A stretch of DNA of 64,000 nucleotides, from assembly GCA_947650365.1 (NCBI GenBank), contig OX393556.1, forward strand, positions 78,607,579 through 78,671,578, given 5' to 3'. The notes under the pieces are model-generated. The model made no database searches and was not told where the DNA came from. It saw only the letters and a program-made list of their open reading frames with translations. A program made the translations under genes and the position numbers. Shown here one piece after another: positions 1 to 9,009 of the stretch (position 1 is the first letter of the stretch; each line of letters begins with the position of its first letter). This stretch comes from Chamaelirium japonicum. Lineage: Eukaryota > Streptophyta > Magnoliopsida > Liliales > Melanthiaceae.

Positions 1-537
1 CAGGTGAATCTCACTCAGCCCCGATCGATCGGCAGGCAAAGGGAAGCTGTAATTGAGTGCCATGTCATTCTGGTTAGAGAAATGATGTAAAACAATATTT
101 CTGACATAAAGAAAGATAAAGACACTATATATAGCTAATGACTTGCATGGACTCCTATTTGCTCCTCCATCAATCTCCCAACCTGTGTTTGTAAATTTTT
201 TAATGTCTTTGTCAAGAAGAATCGGATGACGCGCGATATTGATTCTAGATCAATTAATGATGGAGGACGATGTTGATCTTTCGCTTGGTCACATCTCCTC
301 CTTTAGTATTAGTAGTAGAACATGACTTCAGCAGACCCGATCGATCCTGTAATATCGGATCAGTTGACAAAGGATGGTTCGTTGTTGTGTCTTCTCAATA
401 CTAGCTGCATTTGATAGTGTCACGGTACACATTTGTGTGTCTTCCTTGGATTTTCTTTTTATTAAATTCAAGGATATATATAGGTTTGCTCTCATGATCA
501 AACTTTAGATGTCAGAACCCTAGTCTAAGATAATCCA
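1..537. other. Non-coding flank, nothing recognised
   Basis: AT-rich sequence with no convincing open frame, RNA gene or repeat boundary. It lies left of the TRIM element and looks like ordinary intergenic DNA or old, unrecognisable element remains. Confidence 0.5.
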
Positions 538-891
538 TATTAACGGATAGTCCCACATCAGTGAGGGAGGCACCCATCACCCGCTTCATATATCCGCTGT
601 GGACCTTCCCTTACGACCCAGGTTTTGAGGCGTGAGGGTATCTAACATGGTATCAGAGCTAGGTTCATCGTCTCCTGCTCTCGCTCCCGCTCTGGGTGCT
701 CCGGATCCCCACCGATCGTGCCTTACCATGTGTGCCCCGCGTGGGAGGATCCTTGCCACGCGTGCTCCGTGTGAGGGGGAGTATTAACGAATAATCCCAC
801 ATCGGTGAGGGAGGCACCCATCACCCGCTTAATATACCCGCTGTGAACCTTTCCGTACGACCCGGGTTTTGAGATGTGAGGGTATCTAAGA
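538..891 (+). mobile_element. TRIM (terminal-repeat retrotransposon in miniature)
   Basis: Two direct repeats of about 110 bp (538-647 and 782-891) share most of their bases, including the stretch GAGGGAGGCACCCATCACCC. Directly after the first repeat, at 648-659, is TGGTATCAGAGC, the plant primer-binding site complementary to initiator tRNA-Met. Directly before the second repeat is the purine tract GTGAGGGGGAG (771-781). Short LTR, PBS, tiny non-coding core and PPT are the defining layout of TRIMs, which have no genes and are moved by other elements. No clear target-site duplication is visible, so the ends may have decayed by a few bases. Confidence 0.85.
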
Positions 892-1074
892 GAACTATAG
901 CAGATAATAAGATCGTATAATTGATTCCTAACCATCGTAAGGGTTTTTCTATACGATCATAGTTCTTCCTTGCAAATCTTTTTCTAGGACGGTAAGCCTA
1001 AGGTCAAACTCCTTTGGGTCAAGGTTGAGTTTAGTGATCAACCAAAACAGGTCAAGTATTTAGCTAGTTCATTC
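892..1074. other. Short spacer between TRIM and copia 1
   Basis: Nothing recognised except the last five bases (1070-1074, CATTC), which are the left target-site duplication of copia element 1. Confidence 0.5.
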
Positions 1075-1800
1075 TGTTACAAAAATTGGTTTTGATAGAA
1101 TAATGAAAAAACCGGTTTTTGGTTTAGTCCCATATTGCCCGTGGGGAGATCTTTTAATGCGTTTATAATGGAACTCCCTTCATTGGGCTTTGTAGCTTCC
1201 CAAGAGCCAGGCCATAGCCCACCACACACGCGCGCGCGGCGCGCCGAGCCGGGCCGGGCTCGGGCCGAGGCCGCGGCTCGCGAGCCGCGTGGACGCGAAT
1301 GGGATTCGGGCCTTGTTTTACACTGGGTTGCTAAGGACCTCTATATAAAAGAGGGTCCGGTGAAGCCAGAAATACACCAAGCGAAGAGCTCTCTCCACTT
1401 TCTCTTTTCTTTCTCGTTCGCTCTTGTCTGGAGTGTCTGGAGTACGCTGAGAGTCCCAAAGGGGTTCCCTTCGGTGCTGAAGAGGAGTCCAGTCGTTGTA
1501 CCCTGGGGAGCGTTCGTCGGAGGCCTTGAAGCACCTACCGAGGCGGCGAAATAGCTTTCAGGGCATTGTGCTAGCACAAGCCTCGACAACTGCTAAGTAC
1601 CTTGTTCTTCTTCCTTCTTCCACCTCTTTGCCATATCTATAGACAACCTTAGGACAACCTAAACCTTGTTTGATTGTTGTGCTCAACTTTGCATGCTAAA
1701 CCCCTATAGTTTGTTCAATTACTTTTTGCACTAGATTTGTAACATCTCTATATTCTGTTAGTCATCGTTTGCTTGTCTTCATAGAGTAGAATACCCAACA
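1075..1800 (+). repeat. 5' LTR of copia 1
   Basis: 726 bp, TG...CA ends, direct repeat of 21116-22007. A TATA box (TATATAAAA, 1342-1350) marks the transcription start region. Compared with the 3' LTR it lacks about 167 bp just upstream of the TATA box and carries a private insertion of about 19 bp near 1527-1550. Both LTRs contain a GC-rich alternating CG block near 1228-1250. Confidence 0.93.
1342..1350 (+). promoter_or_regulatory. TATA box, copia 1 5' LTR
   Basis: TATATAAAA about 270 bp into the LTR, also present as TATATAAG at 21568-21575 in the 3' LTR. It would drive the genomic RNA of the element. Confidence 0.6.
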
Positions 1801-1990
1801 AACTGAAAGCTATTTTCTTCATTCTTTTCTATTCCATTTAGATCTAGATCCACTACGAGAGTGTTTAGATCTAGTCTCTTGTTAACTGTTAGAATTCCTT
1901 TGATTTTTCATAAGTTTGACGGTGTCGAGGAAAGCTTGACAAACCGGCATTAAATTGCCCTAGAAAGCTTGGTACTTAAGCGAGCCAAGT

Positions 1991-2011
1991 GCTCCACCTC
2001 CTTCCTGGAGC
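1991..2011 (+). other. Conserved leader stem-loop of copia elements
   Basis: GCTCCA (1991-1996) and TGGAGC (2006-2011) form a perfect 6-bp inverted repeat with a pyrimidine-rich 9-nt loop, 48 bp before the gag ATG. The same stem, with a changed loop and surrounded by the same GTGCTCCACC...CTGGCCGT context, appears in the leaders of copia 2 (32762-32782, minus strand) and copia 3 (35495-35515). That retention suggests a cis signal such as packaging, dimerisation or gag translation; the function is inference. Confidence 0.6.
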
Positions 2012-2058
2012 TGACCTGGCCGTCAAATTTTTAAAAATTCAAAAGGAACTCTTCCTAG

Positions 2059-2899
2059 ATGACTACTGAGATGGAGAGGAAACCTAGCAAGTCTAGTGAG
2101 AAGCCTGAACCATTCGATGGGAAGAACTTTAAGAGATGGCAGATGAAACTTAGGTTCTATCTGACTATCCTTAAGGTTGTCGACCTTATCTCTTCCGAGA
2201 AGCCTACCCTTATCTCTAAGGATGATGGCTCATCTAACCAAACCGACTTAGACTCCTGGGAGAGGCAGGATTATCTGTGTTGGAACTATATCCTCAACTA
2301 CCTTGTCCCCGACCTATATGATGTTTACTTCACCTGCAAGTCCGCCAAAGACCTGTGGAACTCCTTAGAGAAGAAGTACGCCACAGAGGACGCCGGGTCG
2401 AAGAAGTTTGTGGTCGGGAAGCTGCTGGAGTTCAAGATAGAAGATAGGAAATCTGTAGTCTCCCAACTTGAGGAGATACAGATTATCATCCATGAGGTCA
2501 TTGCTGAGGGGTACAAAATCTGCGAGGGATTCCAAGTGGCAACTATCATAGAGAAGTTGCCTCCCTCGTGGAAGGAGTATAAGAACAGTTTGAAGCAAAA
2601 AGAGGAAGGAGATGACCCTGGAAGACCTTGTTGTCCGAATCCGTATAGAGGAGGACAATCGAGTGTCGGAGCAAAGGGAGCGAGCCTCTATGATAAAAGG
2701 AAAGGCCAACCTCGTGGAGGGGAAGTCTTCCAAAAAGAAGGCTCTTGCTCCTAAGCCCTAGGAGAAGAATAAGCAATCCAAGCCCCAGTTCAAAAAGAAG
2801 CCAAAGGGAGACTGCTTCGTTTGTGGCAAGCCAGGTCACCTGGCTAGGGAGTGCCGCTTCAATGCAGCTAATCAGCCGAAGAACAAGTCCGAGGCGAAC
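2059..2899 (+). pseudogene. gag: Copia 1 gag (nucleocapsid), frameshifted
   Basis: Gag is the structural polyprotein that packages the element RNA into cytoplasmic virus-like particles. The ATG at 2059 opens a frame with the plant copia gag opening (a PFDGKNF motif and W-x-x-K), then DLWNSLEKKY and a glutamate/lysine-rich stretch, matching the UBN2-type gag of copia elements. An extra C in GATGACCCTGG near 2617 shifts the frame. In the shifted frame translation continues to a TAG at 2759-2761 and then a CCHC zinc knuckle (2810-2860, C-x2-C-x4-H-x4-C) typical of nucleocapsid. Two lesions therefore make this a pseudogene. Strand, start and context agree with the adjoining protease. Confidence 0.88.
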
Positions 2900-4252
2900 G
2901 TGGCACAGAGCGGCTACTTCTCGGCAGTGGTGACGGAGGTCAACCTAGTCAGCAACCTTGCAGACTGGTGGGTGGATACGGGAGCTACCCGACCTATATG
3001 TGGGTCGAAGAGCTGCTTCTCCACCTACATACCTGTAGAAGAAGGCGAGTCGCTGTACATGGGGAACTCCTCAGTTGCTCAAGTTGCTGGGAAAGGGAAT
3101 GTGATTCTGAAGTTCACCTCTGGAAATCTTCTGACTCAGAAGGAGGTGCTTCACGTCCCAGACATCCGGAAGAATCTGGTCTCCGGAGCAATGCTGAGCA
3201 AGAAGGGCTACAAGCTTGTATTTGAGTCGGACAAATTTGTCCTGACTAAGGGAGGGTCTTTCGTGGGAAAGGGTTATCTTGATGAGGGTTTATTTAAGCT
3301 GAATGTAACCGCTTTCAATAATGATAATAAAATATCTTCTTCTGCTTACTTGTGTGATTCTTTTGATCTGTGGCATGCTAGACTAGGACACGTTAACTCT
3401 AAAACCCTCAAAAGGTTAGTTAACTTAGGTAGTATACCTAAATGTGTTCCATCCTCAAATGGAAAGTGTGGCATATGCGTAGAGGCTAAATATGCCAAGA
3501 AACCTTTTAAGAGTGTAGAGCGTAGCCTAGAAACCCTAGACTTGATCCACTCAGACGTGTGTGACCATAAAGGTTACACTACGAGAGGAGGGAACAAGTA
3601 CTTCATCACATTTATTGATGATTGTTCCAGACATTGTTCAATCTTTCTCCTTAAGAGTAAGGACGAGAGCTTGTCCAAGTTTAAATCCTATAAGTCTGAG
3701 ATAGAAAACCAGTTAGGGAAGAGGATCAAAATCCTTAGGTCGGACAGAGGAGGTGAATATGAGTCCGGAGAATTCACTAAATTTTGTGAAGACAACGGTA
3801 TAATTCATCAGACTACTGCTCCATATTCCCCTCAGTCTAATGGAGTAGCTGAGAGGAAGAACAGGACCTTAAAGGACATGGTCAATGCCATGATGATCAG
3901 TTCAGGGGTACTTACGAACCTGTGGGGGGAAGCTGTGCTCTAAGCAGCATATGTTCTTAATAGAATCCCATTTAAGGAATCTGAGCAGACTCCTTATGAG
4001 ATTCTGAGAGGTAGGAAGCCATCGTATAAATACCTCAAAGTGTGGGGTTGTTTAGCGAAGGTATCCATACCTAACCCTAAGAGGACCAAGCTAGGTCCTA
4101 AAACAGTTGACTCTGTTTTCATAAGATATGCCCAGAACAGTAGTGTGTATAGGTTTTTAGTAATCCATTCTGAAAACCCATACATAGATGATAATACCAT
4201 CATCGAGACTAGGGATGCCGAATTTTTTGAAAATCGGTTTCCTTATAGAGAG
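2900..4252 (+). pseudogene. pol: Copia 1 protease-integrase, interrupted
   Basis: This encodes the aspartic protease that cuts the polyprotein and the integrase that inserts the cDNA. The protease motif WWVDTGAT is at about 2968-2991. The integrase N-terminal zinc finger (HxRLGH...CGICxxAK) lies near 3373-3490. The DDE core shows D in SDVCD, D in FIDD and E in RGGEY, followed by the [13 protein letters not shown] motif, ending near 3890. A TAA at 3941-3943 cuts the frame just before AAYVLNR; the remainder to 4252 is the integrase C-terminal region (CLAKVSIP, GPKTVDSVFI). The coding sequence is then broken at 4253 by the nested gypsy element. Residues of the catalytic triad are intact, so damage is by stop and insertion. 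Confidence 0.9.
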
Positions 4253-4296
4253 TGTAGACACACGAATTTCGTCGGACCCGAACCCGACTTACGTGT

Positions 4297-4438
4297 GCCG
4301 ACGCGGATGCAAACCCGACACGCGGACTCAACTCGCTCGCGCCGACGCGGATGCAAACCCGACACGCGGACCCAACTCGCTCGCACAGACGTGGATGCAA
4401 ACCCGACACGCGGACCCAACTCGCGCGCGCCGACACGG
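4297..4438 (+). repeat. 44-bp tandem repeat in LTR U3
   Basis: Unit boundaries at about 4297, 4341, 4385 and 4429 give a period of exactly 44 bp (GACGCGGATGCAAACCCGAC core), three full units plus a partial. An identical set sits at 16637-16778. Upstream of the TATA box, so a possible enhancer-type array (inference). Confidence 0.85.
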
Positions 4439-4544
4439 ACCCGGACCCCGCCTCAAGAGGGGCCGGTCCCTACTAGGGTCCGAACCCCATAGGGCCGGCC
4501 CTAGTGGGGACCGAATCCCATGGAGAGGCCGGCCGGCCCTGCAA

Positions 4545-4665
4545 GGAAAGGGAAGAAAAAAGAAAGAAAAGAAAAAAGAAAGAAAAGAAAAAGGAAAGAA
4601 AAGAAAGGAAAGAAAAGAAAAAGGAAAGAAAAGAAAAGGAAAGAAAAGAAAGAAAAGGAAAAAAA
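4545..4665 (+). repeat. Purine (GAAA)n tract in LTR
   Basis: About 120 bp of almost pure A/G on the + strand, built of AAAGAAAAG-like units, duplicated at 16885-17005. It explains lysine-rich frames on + and phenylalanine-rich frames on -. Confidence 0.9.
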
Positions 4666-4933
4666 TACCGCCATGCGCGGGGGGAGGTAGCGTATGACGT
4701 CTGCACACACGCGGATCTGCGCCGATCCCTCGATCCGACGCACAAGACGAAGCGCCCGATCGCCATCGATTTTGTGCGCTAAATCCAGCCATAATTGCAC
4801 CCGCCAGAAAAGGAAAACAACTAAATGTTATTCCCTTCATCAATGGATGAATAAAATCCGGGTAATTATGAGAGAGATACAAAAGGGATTTAAAATTAAA
4901 GAGTTCCCATATCTCTCTCCCCACCTCTTTGCC

Positions 4934-4941
4934 TATAAATA
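4934..4941 (+). promoter_or_regulatory. TATA box, Tat-like 5' LTR
   Basis: TATAAATA in a plant-like context, with a purine-rich run just after it. The 70-bp array and the rest of the LTR would then be in the transcribed R/U5. The copy in the 3' LTR is 17274-17281. Confidence 0.65.
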
Positions 4942-5198
4942 GAGGGGGTGGGGGAAGGAAAAAATGGTCGAGAAATTGAAGACGAAGCGCCAGAGCTCTG
5001 CAGAAGAGAGCACGCTTCTTCATCGACCCAAGGCTTCACGAGGCACAGTCAAGCCTGTCCCGAGGGATCGGCTTACTGAAAGTCCTCATCAACGTGAAGA
5101 CCCTTGCGCACGACGATCACCCCTTCGACTCCGTTCACGAAGAAGAAAGCTCGGAGAAGAAGAACCCTTCGACTCCGAGGACGCCAGAAGCAAAGGCC

Positions 5199-5527
5199 GG
5201 AGAAGAAGAGGAGCGGCACTACCCCGTCGTCTCCAACAAGCTTCGACTCCGATCAAGCCCAAAAGCCCGGAGAAGAAGAGGAGCGGCACTACCCCGTCGT
5301 CTCCAACAAGCTTCGACTCCGATCAAGCCCAAAAGCCCGGAGAAGAAGAGGAGCGGCACTACCCCGTCGTCTCCAACAAGCTTCGACTCCGATCAAGCCC
5401 AAAAGCCCGGAGAAGAAGAGGAGCGGCACTACCCCGTCGTCTCCAACAAGCTTCGACTCCGATCAAGCCCAAAAGCCCGGAGAAGAAGAGGAGCGGCACT
5501 ACCCCGTCGTCTCCAACAAGTCCTCGA
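5199..5527 (+). repeat. 70-bp tandem array in transcribed LTR
   Basis: The block ACCCCGTCGT recurs at 5221, 5291, 5361, 5431 and 5501, a period of exactly 70 bp, with units that look identical. About 4.6 units. As 70 is not a multiple of three, the frame rotates between units, so it is not a protein repeat. The same array is at about 17539-17867. Confidence 0.92.
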
Positions 5528-6470
5528 TCCCGATTAAGCCCCAAAGCCCGGAGGAGAGAAGCGAAGCGTCATCACCACGTCGTCTTCGACAAACATCTGC
5601 ACCATCCACGAAGAAGAAAGGCTGGAACAGATCATCTGAAGCGTCACTACCCCGTCGTCTTCATCAACAAAAGCCGACGCTACAACCGTCGCACGGAGAT
5701 CGGTGCTACCCCCACCATCTTCGAAAGCATTCTTCGACCCCGATCACGCCAAAGAAGCCCGGAGAAGAAGAGAAGTCCCGTTGACACGCAAACCGTCGAA
5801 GCACCGGAGAAGTAGCCCACGTCGTTCGAAGAAGAAGATCGAGTAAACGCCAAAGCTAAAGCAACGCAAGGAGCCAAAGCAAAGCCCCAGTAAAGCCCGC
5901 GCCAAAGCAAAGCAAGTGCCAAAGCCAAGCGACTACGCCGGCCACGAGCAAAAGCACCGCACGTTCTAGCCGATACGACGCGAAGTCCGGAAGAACGAAA
6001 GCATCGCAAGTCTCTCCCAGCTACGTCCAAGTGCAAGCGCCGAAGCAAAGCAAAAGCCAGAGCCACGCCGGAGCCAAGCCAAAGCCAAAAAGCCAAAGCC
6101 AAAGCCAACGCCAAAAGCTCGATCGACGCCGCGAACCGACGATCAAGGACACCGAGGTCAAGCAAGGAACGAGGAAGACGCGAAGACCGAGGAACGAAGC
6201 CGAAAACCCCCTAGCCGAGAAAGCGCGAAGCACGGAAGGGACAAAGCAACGGTGGACATTCCTTAGCCTCTCCAAAACCCTCTCCCTGTAAAGACCCCTG
6301 TCCTGGGCAACTCCTTCAGAGCTCTCGCACGAACACCACGTGGAGACGCGGATCAAAGGGATCCCCCAGAAGATCTTTCCCACAATCCCCTGATCAAAAC
6401 TCGCCGCAACCCGGACTCGCTACACCCGAGCAACCCGGGTCCCGGCCACAATTGTAATCTCGTTTTGTGC

Positions 6471-6476
6471 AATAAA
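6471..6476 (+). terminator. Polyadenylation signal near LTR end
   Basis: AATAAA 28 bp before the LTR end; the duplicate in the 3' LTR (18811-18816) would act in 3' end formation of the element RNA. Confidence 0.5.
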
Positions 6477-6510
6477 GCCGACCCGTACCTTTTTTGCGCA
6501 TACAGATTTC

Positions 6511-6528
6511 TGGCACGCCCGGTGGGAC
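6511..6528 (+). other. Primer-binding site of Tat-like element
   Basis: TGGCACGCCCGGTGGGAC begins six bases after the LTR, in the place and style of minus-strand primer sites of plant Ty3/gypsy Tat elements. The tRNA species was not determined. Confidence 0.65.
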
Positions 6529-6576
6529 ATCTTCTCCTTTCATCCGTACGGTTGAAGAAGCTGCTTGAAGTTCGCG

Positions 6577-8778
6577 ATGGCCGGAACAAACAACGATGCG
6601 TTTGCTCCAAGCCTCTCACCAATCGCCGAGTCTCCTCTACTCCGACACGGTGATCCAGTAAATCCGGAGGGTGATGCTCCTCCAATGGTGCGCGTCTACA
6701 CTCGGCGTACTCGGACTCTTGCGGACATCTTCATGCCAGAAGCTACTACCGAAGATGCTCGCCAAAGCGCCGACGAGGCCCTGGTGCTTGAAGAAACGAG
6801 CCTCGATCCTGGAGTCCATGTCCAGAAGTTTGGGGAGGACCAGCCCCAACCCCGAACCCGTTCGGGTTCTCCAGCAAACGTTGCACCTCCTTTGCAGGGG
6901 GCAAACATCAATCATCAGCCAGAAGCAAGTCAGCGTAACTACGTCTCCGATGATGACGGCGAGGATACGAATATGCAACACCGAGACGTTCTCCGTCACC
7001 ACCCTCCGTCCGCTCTTCAGCTCCAAGTCATGCAGATGAACGAGCACATGGCGCAGATTACTCAGCTGATGGAGGAGAAGGATCGTCACATCAATACTCT
7101 GCTCCAAAAGCTAAGCGCAAAGGACGCTGCAGCAGTTAGCCAACCTGTCGCTTCTCCGGTAGCCGCTCCAGTTCCGTCTTCAACTCCCGCTCCTGCAGAA
7201 GTCACTCCGACGGTTCAAGCAGTTACTCCAGCGCTCTCCTCGGCTCCCGTCCCATTGGAAGTCGTCTCCCCAACGCCAGTATCGGTGGCCACACAACCTC
7301 CGGCAACAGCAACGATGAATGCTCAGCAAGTCCAAGCGTTGATAGCCGACATGATGCGTTCTCACGGCAGTGGCCTTCCTCCGATCACGGCGGCATACTC
7401 GAAGCCCTACACTACGAGGATCCAGCAGTTACGCTTCCCAGTCGGATTCCAGCCACCAAAGTTTCAGCACTTCGACGGAAAGGGAAATCCGAGACAGCAC
7501 GTTGCCCACTTCATCGAGACCTGTAATAATGCCGGCACATATGGCGACGAGATGGTGAAGCAATTCGTCCGCACCCTCAAAGGCAACGCGTTCGACTGGT
7601 ACGTTGATCTTCCTGCAGGAACCATCGACAGCTGGGATCAGATGGAGAGGGAGTTCCTCAATCGCTTCTACAGCACCAGACGAACCGTCAGCATGATCGA
7701 ACTCACCGCCGTCAAGCAAAGGAAAGACGAGCCAGTGATCGACTACATCGACAGGTGGAGGAACCTCGCGCTGAATTCACGAGACCGCTTGTCTGAAGAC
7801 TCGGCCATTGAGATGTGCACCCAAGGCATGCACTGGGGTCTGCTCTACATCCTCAAAGGTATCAAGCCTCGGTCTTTCGAAGAACTCGCAACTCGGGCTC
7901 ATGACATGGAACTCAGCCTAGCAAACCGCGGGGACTCGAAGAACAAGGACTTCTTGAAGATAGAGAAGAAGGACAAGCCACCGGTAACGAAACCGAAACA
8001 AGTCAATGTTGCCGACGTCGCTTCGACCTCCAAACCGCTCAAGATCGGTGGCAAGCCGGATCAGAAGAAGGGAGTCGCCATACCACCGCCTCCGCCGCCA
8101 AGACAAAGGATGACTCTCGAGGAGCTCGAAGCAAAGGAGTACCCCTTCCCAGACTCGGAAGTCTCCTCCATGTTCGACCAACTGCTGCAAGAGAAGATGA
8201 TAGAGCTTCCTCCTTCAAAGAGGCCCGAGCAGATGCATCGTGTCGACGACCCTCTCTTCTGCAAATACCACCGGGTGGTGAGTCATCCCATCGAAAGATG
8301 CTTCGTCTTCAAGGAAAGAATCATGGCGCTCGCTAAGCAAGGGAAGATAGAGATCGACTCTGGGGAGGTTGCTACGGCCAACATGACGTCCATCACCTTC
8401 GGCTCCTTCTCGCCAGTACTCGTCGCTGCTCGGCGAAGCATGCCCAAATTGCGCATCAATCGTCAAGCTCCAATCGCTAAGTCAACTTCCCAGCCGAAAG
8501 TCTCAAAGCGACGTCAATATACTCCTGCGCTCACCGAGGAGGAAACACCGCTGCCCAGGGGGCAATCATCGCTCATGCCAGCACCTCTTCCAAGCAATAC
8601 TGCATCCCAACGAGCGCTCCAAAGGAGATACGAGCAGGGAGACCCAGAAGTCGGTCTGCTGGGCCAGCCGTCGGGGAAGTTTGACTATTACGTCCTCTAC
8701 TCAAGGCCTCCGTCCGTTCCAATCGACGAAATCAAGCCCACCGGCTGGGGATCGGGAGACGAGCCAGTGGAACCTTGA
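6577..8778 (+). CDS. gag: Gag of Tat-like gypsy element
   Basis: An intact frame of about 733 codons encodes the capsid polyprotein that would form cytoplasmic particles around element RNA. I take the ATG at 6577 (GCGATGGCC, a good plant start); an in-frame TTG at 6565 is not needed. The N-terminal third is acidic and low in structure, with a glutamine/methionine helix near residues 145-185 and a proline/alanine/threonine linker to about 250. Residues roughly 275-460 carry the Retrotrans_gag pattern (FDGKGNPRQHV, FVRTLKGNAFDWY, WDQMEREFLNRFY, IDYIDRWR). A poly-proline stretch and a variant zinc-knuckle-like CKYHR...H..ERC segment follow. It ends at a TGA (8776-8778) in the same frame as the next ORF, so readthrough would give gag-pro. 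Intact length in a young insertion suggests it can still be expressed. Confidence 0.88.
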   Translation: MAGTNNDAFAPSLSPIAESPLLRHGDPVNPEGDAPPMVRVYTRRTRTLADIFMPEATTEDARQSADEALVLEETSLDPGVHVQKFGEDQPQPRTRSGSPANVAPPLQGANINHQPEASQRNYVSDDDGEDTNMQHRDVLRHHPPSALQLQVMQMNEHMAQITQLMEEKDRHINTLLQKLSAKDAAAVSQPVASPVAAPVPSSTPAPAEVTPTVQAVTPALSSAPVPLEVVSPTPVSVATQPPATATMNAQQVQALIADMMRSHGSGLPPITAAYSKPYTTRIQQLRFPVGFQPPKFQHFDGKGNPRQHVAHFIETCNNAGTYGDEMVKQFVRTLKGNAFDWYVDLPAGTIDSWDQMEREFLNRFYSTRRTVSMIELTAVKQRKDEPVIDYIDRWRNLALNSRDRLSEDSAIEMCTQGMHWGLLYILKGIKPRSFEELATRAHDMELSLANRGDSKNKDFLKIEKKDKPPVTKPKQVNVADVASTSKPLKIGGKPDQKKGVAIPPPPPPRQRMTLEELEAKEYPFPDSEVSSMFDQLLQEKMIELPPSKRPEQMHRVDDPLFCKYHRVVSHPIERCFVFKERIMALAKQGKIEIDSGEVATANMTSITFGSFSPVLVAARRSMPKLRINRQAPIAKSTSQPKVSKRRQYTPALTEEETPLPRGQSSLMPAPLPSNTASQRALQRRYEQGDPEVGLLGQPSGKFDYYVLYSRPPSVPIDEIKPTGWGSGDEPVEP

Positions 8779-9009
8779 GAAGAGCAAGTCCCTTCCAGTC
8801 AAGCTATGTCCCAACGCGCTCTTCGAGAAAGATACGAGCAGGGAGATCCGGAAGTCGGTATGCTGGGCCAGCCTTCGGGGAGGTTCGATTATTACGTCCT
8901 CTACTCAAGGCCTCCGTCCGTTCCAATCGACGAAATCAAGCCCACCGGCTGGGGATCGGAAGACGAGCCAGTAGAGCCTCCGGAAGAACAAGTGTCATCA
9001 AAGAAACCA
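8602..9009 (+). repeat. In-frame 204-bp tandem duplication across gag stop
   Basis: The segment starting SQRAL, with GDPEV, LGQPSG and YYVLYSRPPSVP, occurs at 8602-8805 and again at 8806-9009 (offset 204 bp, 68 codons). The nucleotide match is close over the central 70 bases. A third, more diverged copy is near 11,230-11,420. The TGA stop lies at the end of the first copy, where the second has CCG. Confidence 0.85.

Larger units (their letters stand above)
4253..6504 (+). repeat. 5' LTR of nested Tat-like element
   Basis: 2,252 bp. In order it holds a 44-bp tandem repeat (4297-4438), a 120-bp purine tract (about 4545-4665), a TATA box (4934-4941), a 70-bp tandem array (about 5199-5527), an AAAGC-rich degenerate stretch (5840-6120) and AATAAA (6471-6476) near the end. 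Open frames inside are arginine/serine or phenylalanine rich shadows of these repeats, not genes. Confidence 0.95.

Noticed and set aside
1135..1589. Open frames of 67-139 codons inside the copia 1 5' LTR
   Set aside because: They cross LTR promoter and leader sequence, overlap on both strands and have no domain; the 3' LTR copy breaks them.
4328..5023. 231-codon minus-strand frame in the Tat LTR (and its copy 16668-17363)
   Set aside because: Phenylalanine-rich shadow of the purine tract; duplicated only because LTRs are duplicated.
4964..5815. 283-codon Arg/Ser/Pro-rich frame in the Tat LTR (and copy 17304-18155)
   Set aside because: Its ATG is about 25 bp after the TATA box and the body is the 70-bp non-triplet repeat read through rotating frames; no domain.
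6565..6576. Gag start at 6565
   Set aside because: It is a TTG; the first ATG in a good context is 6577.
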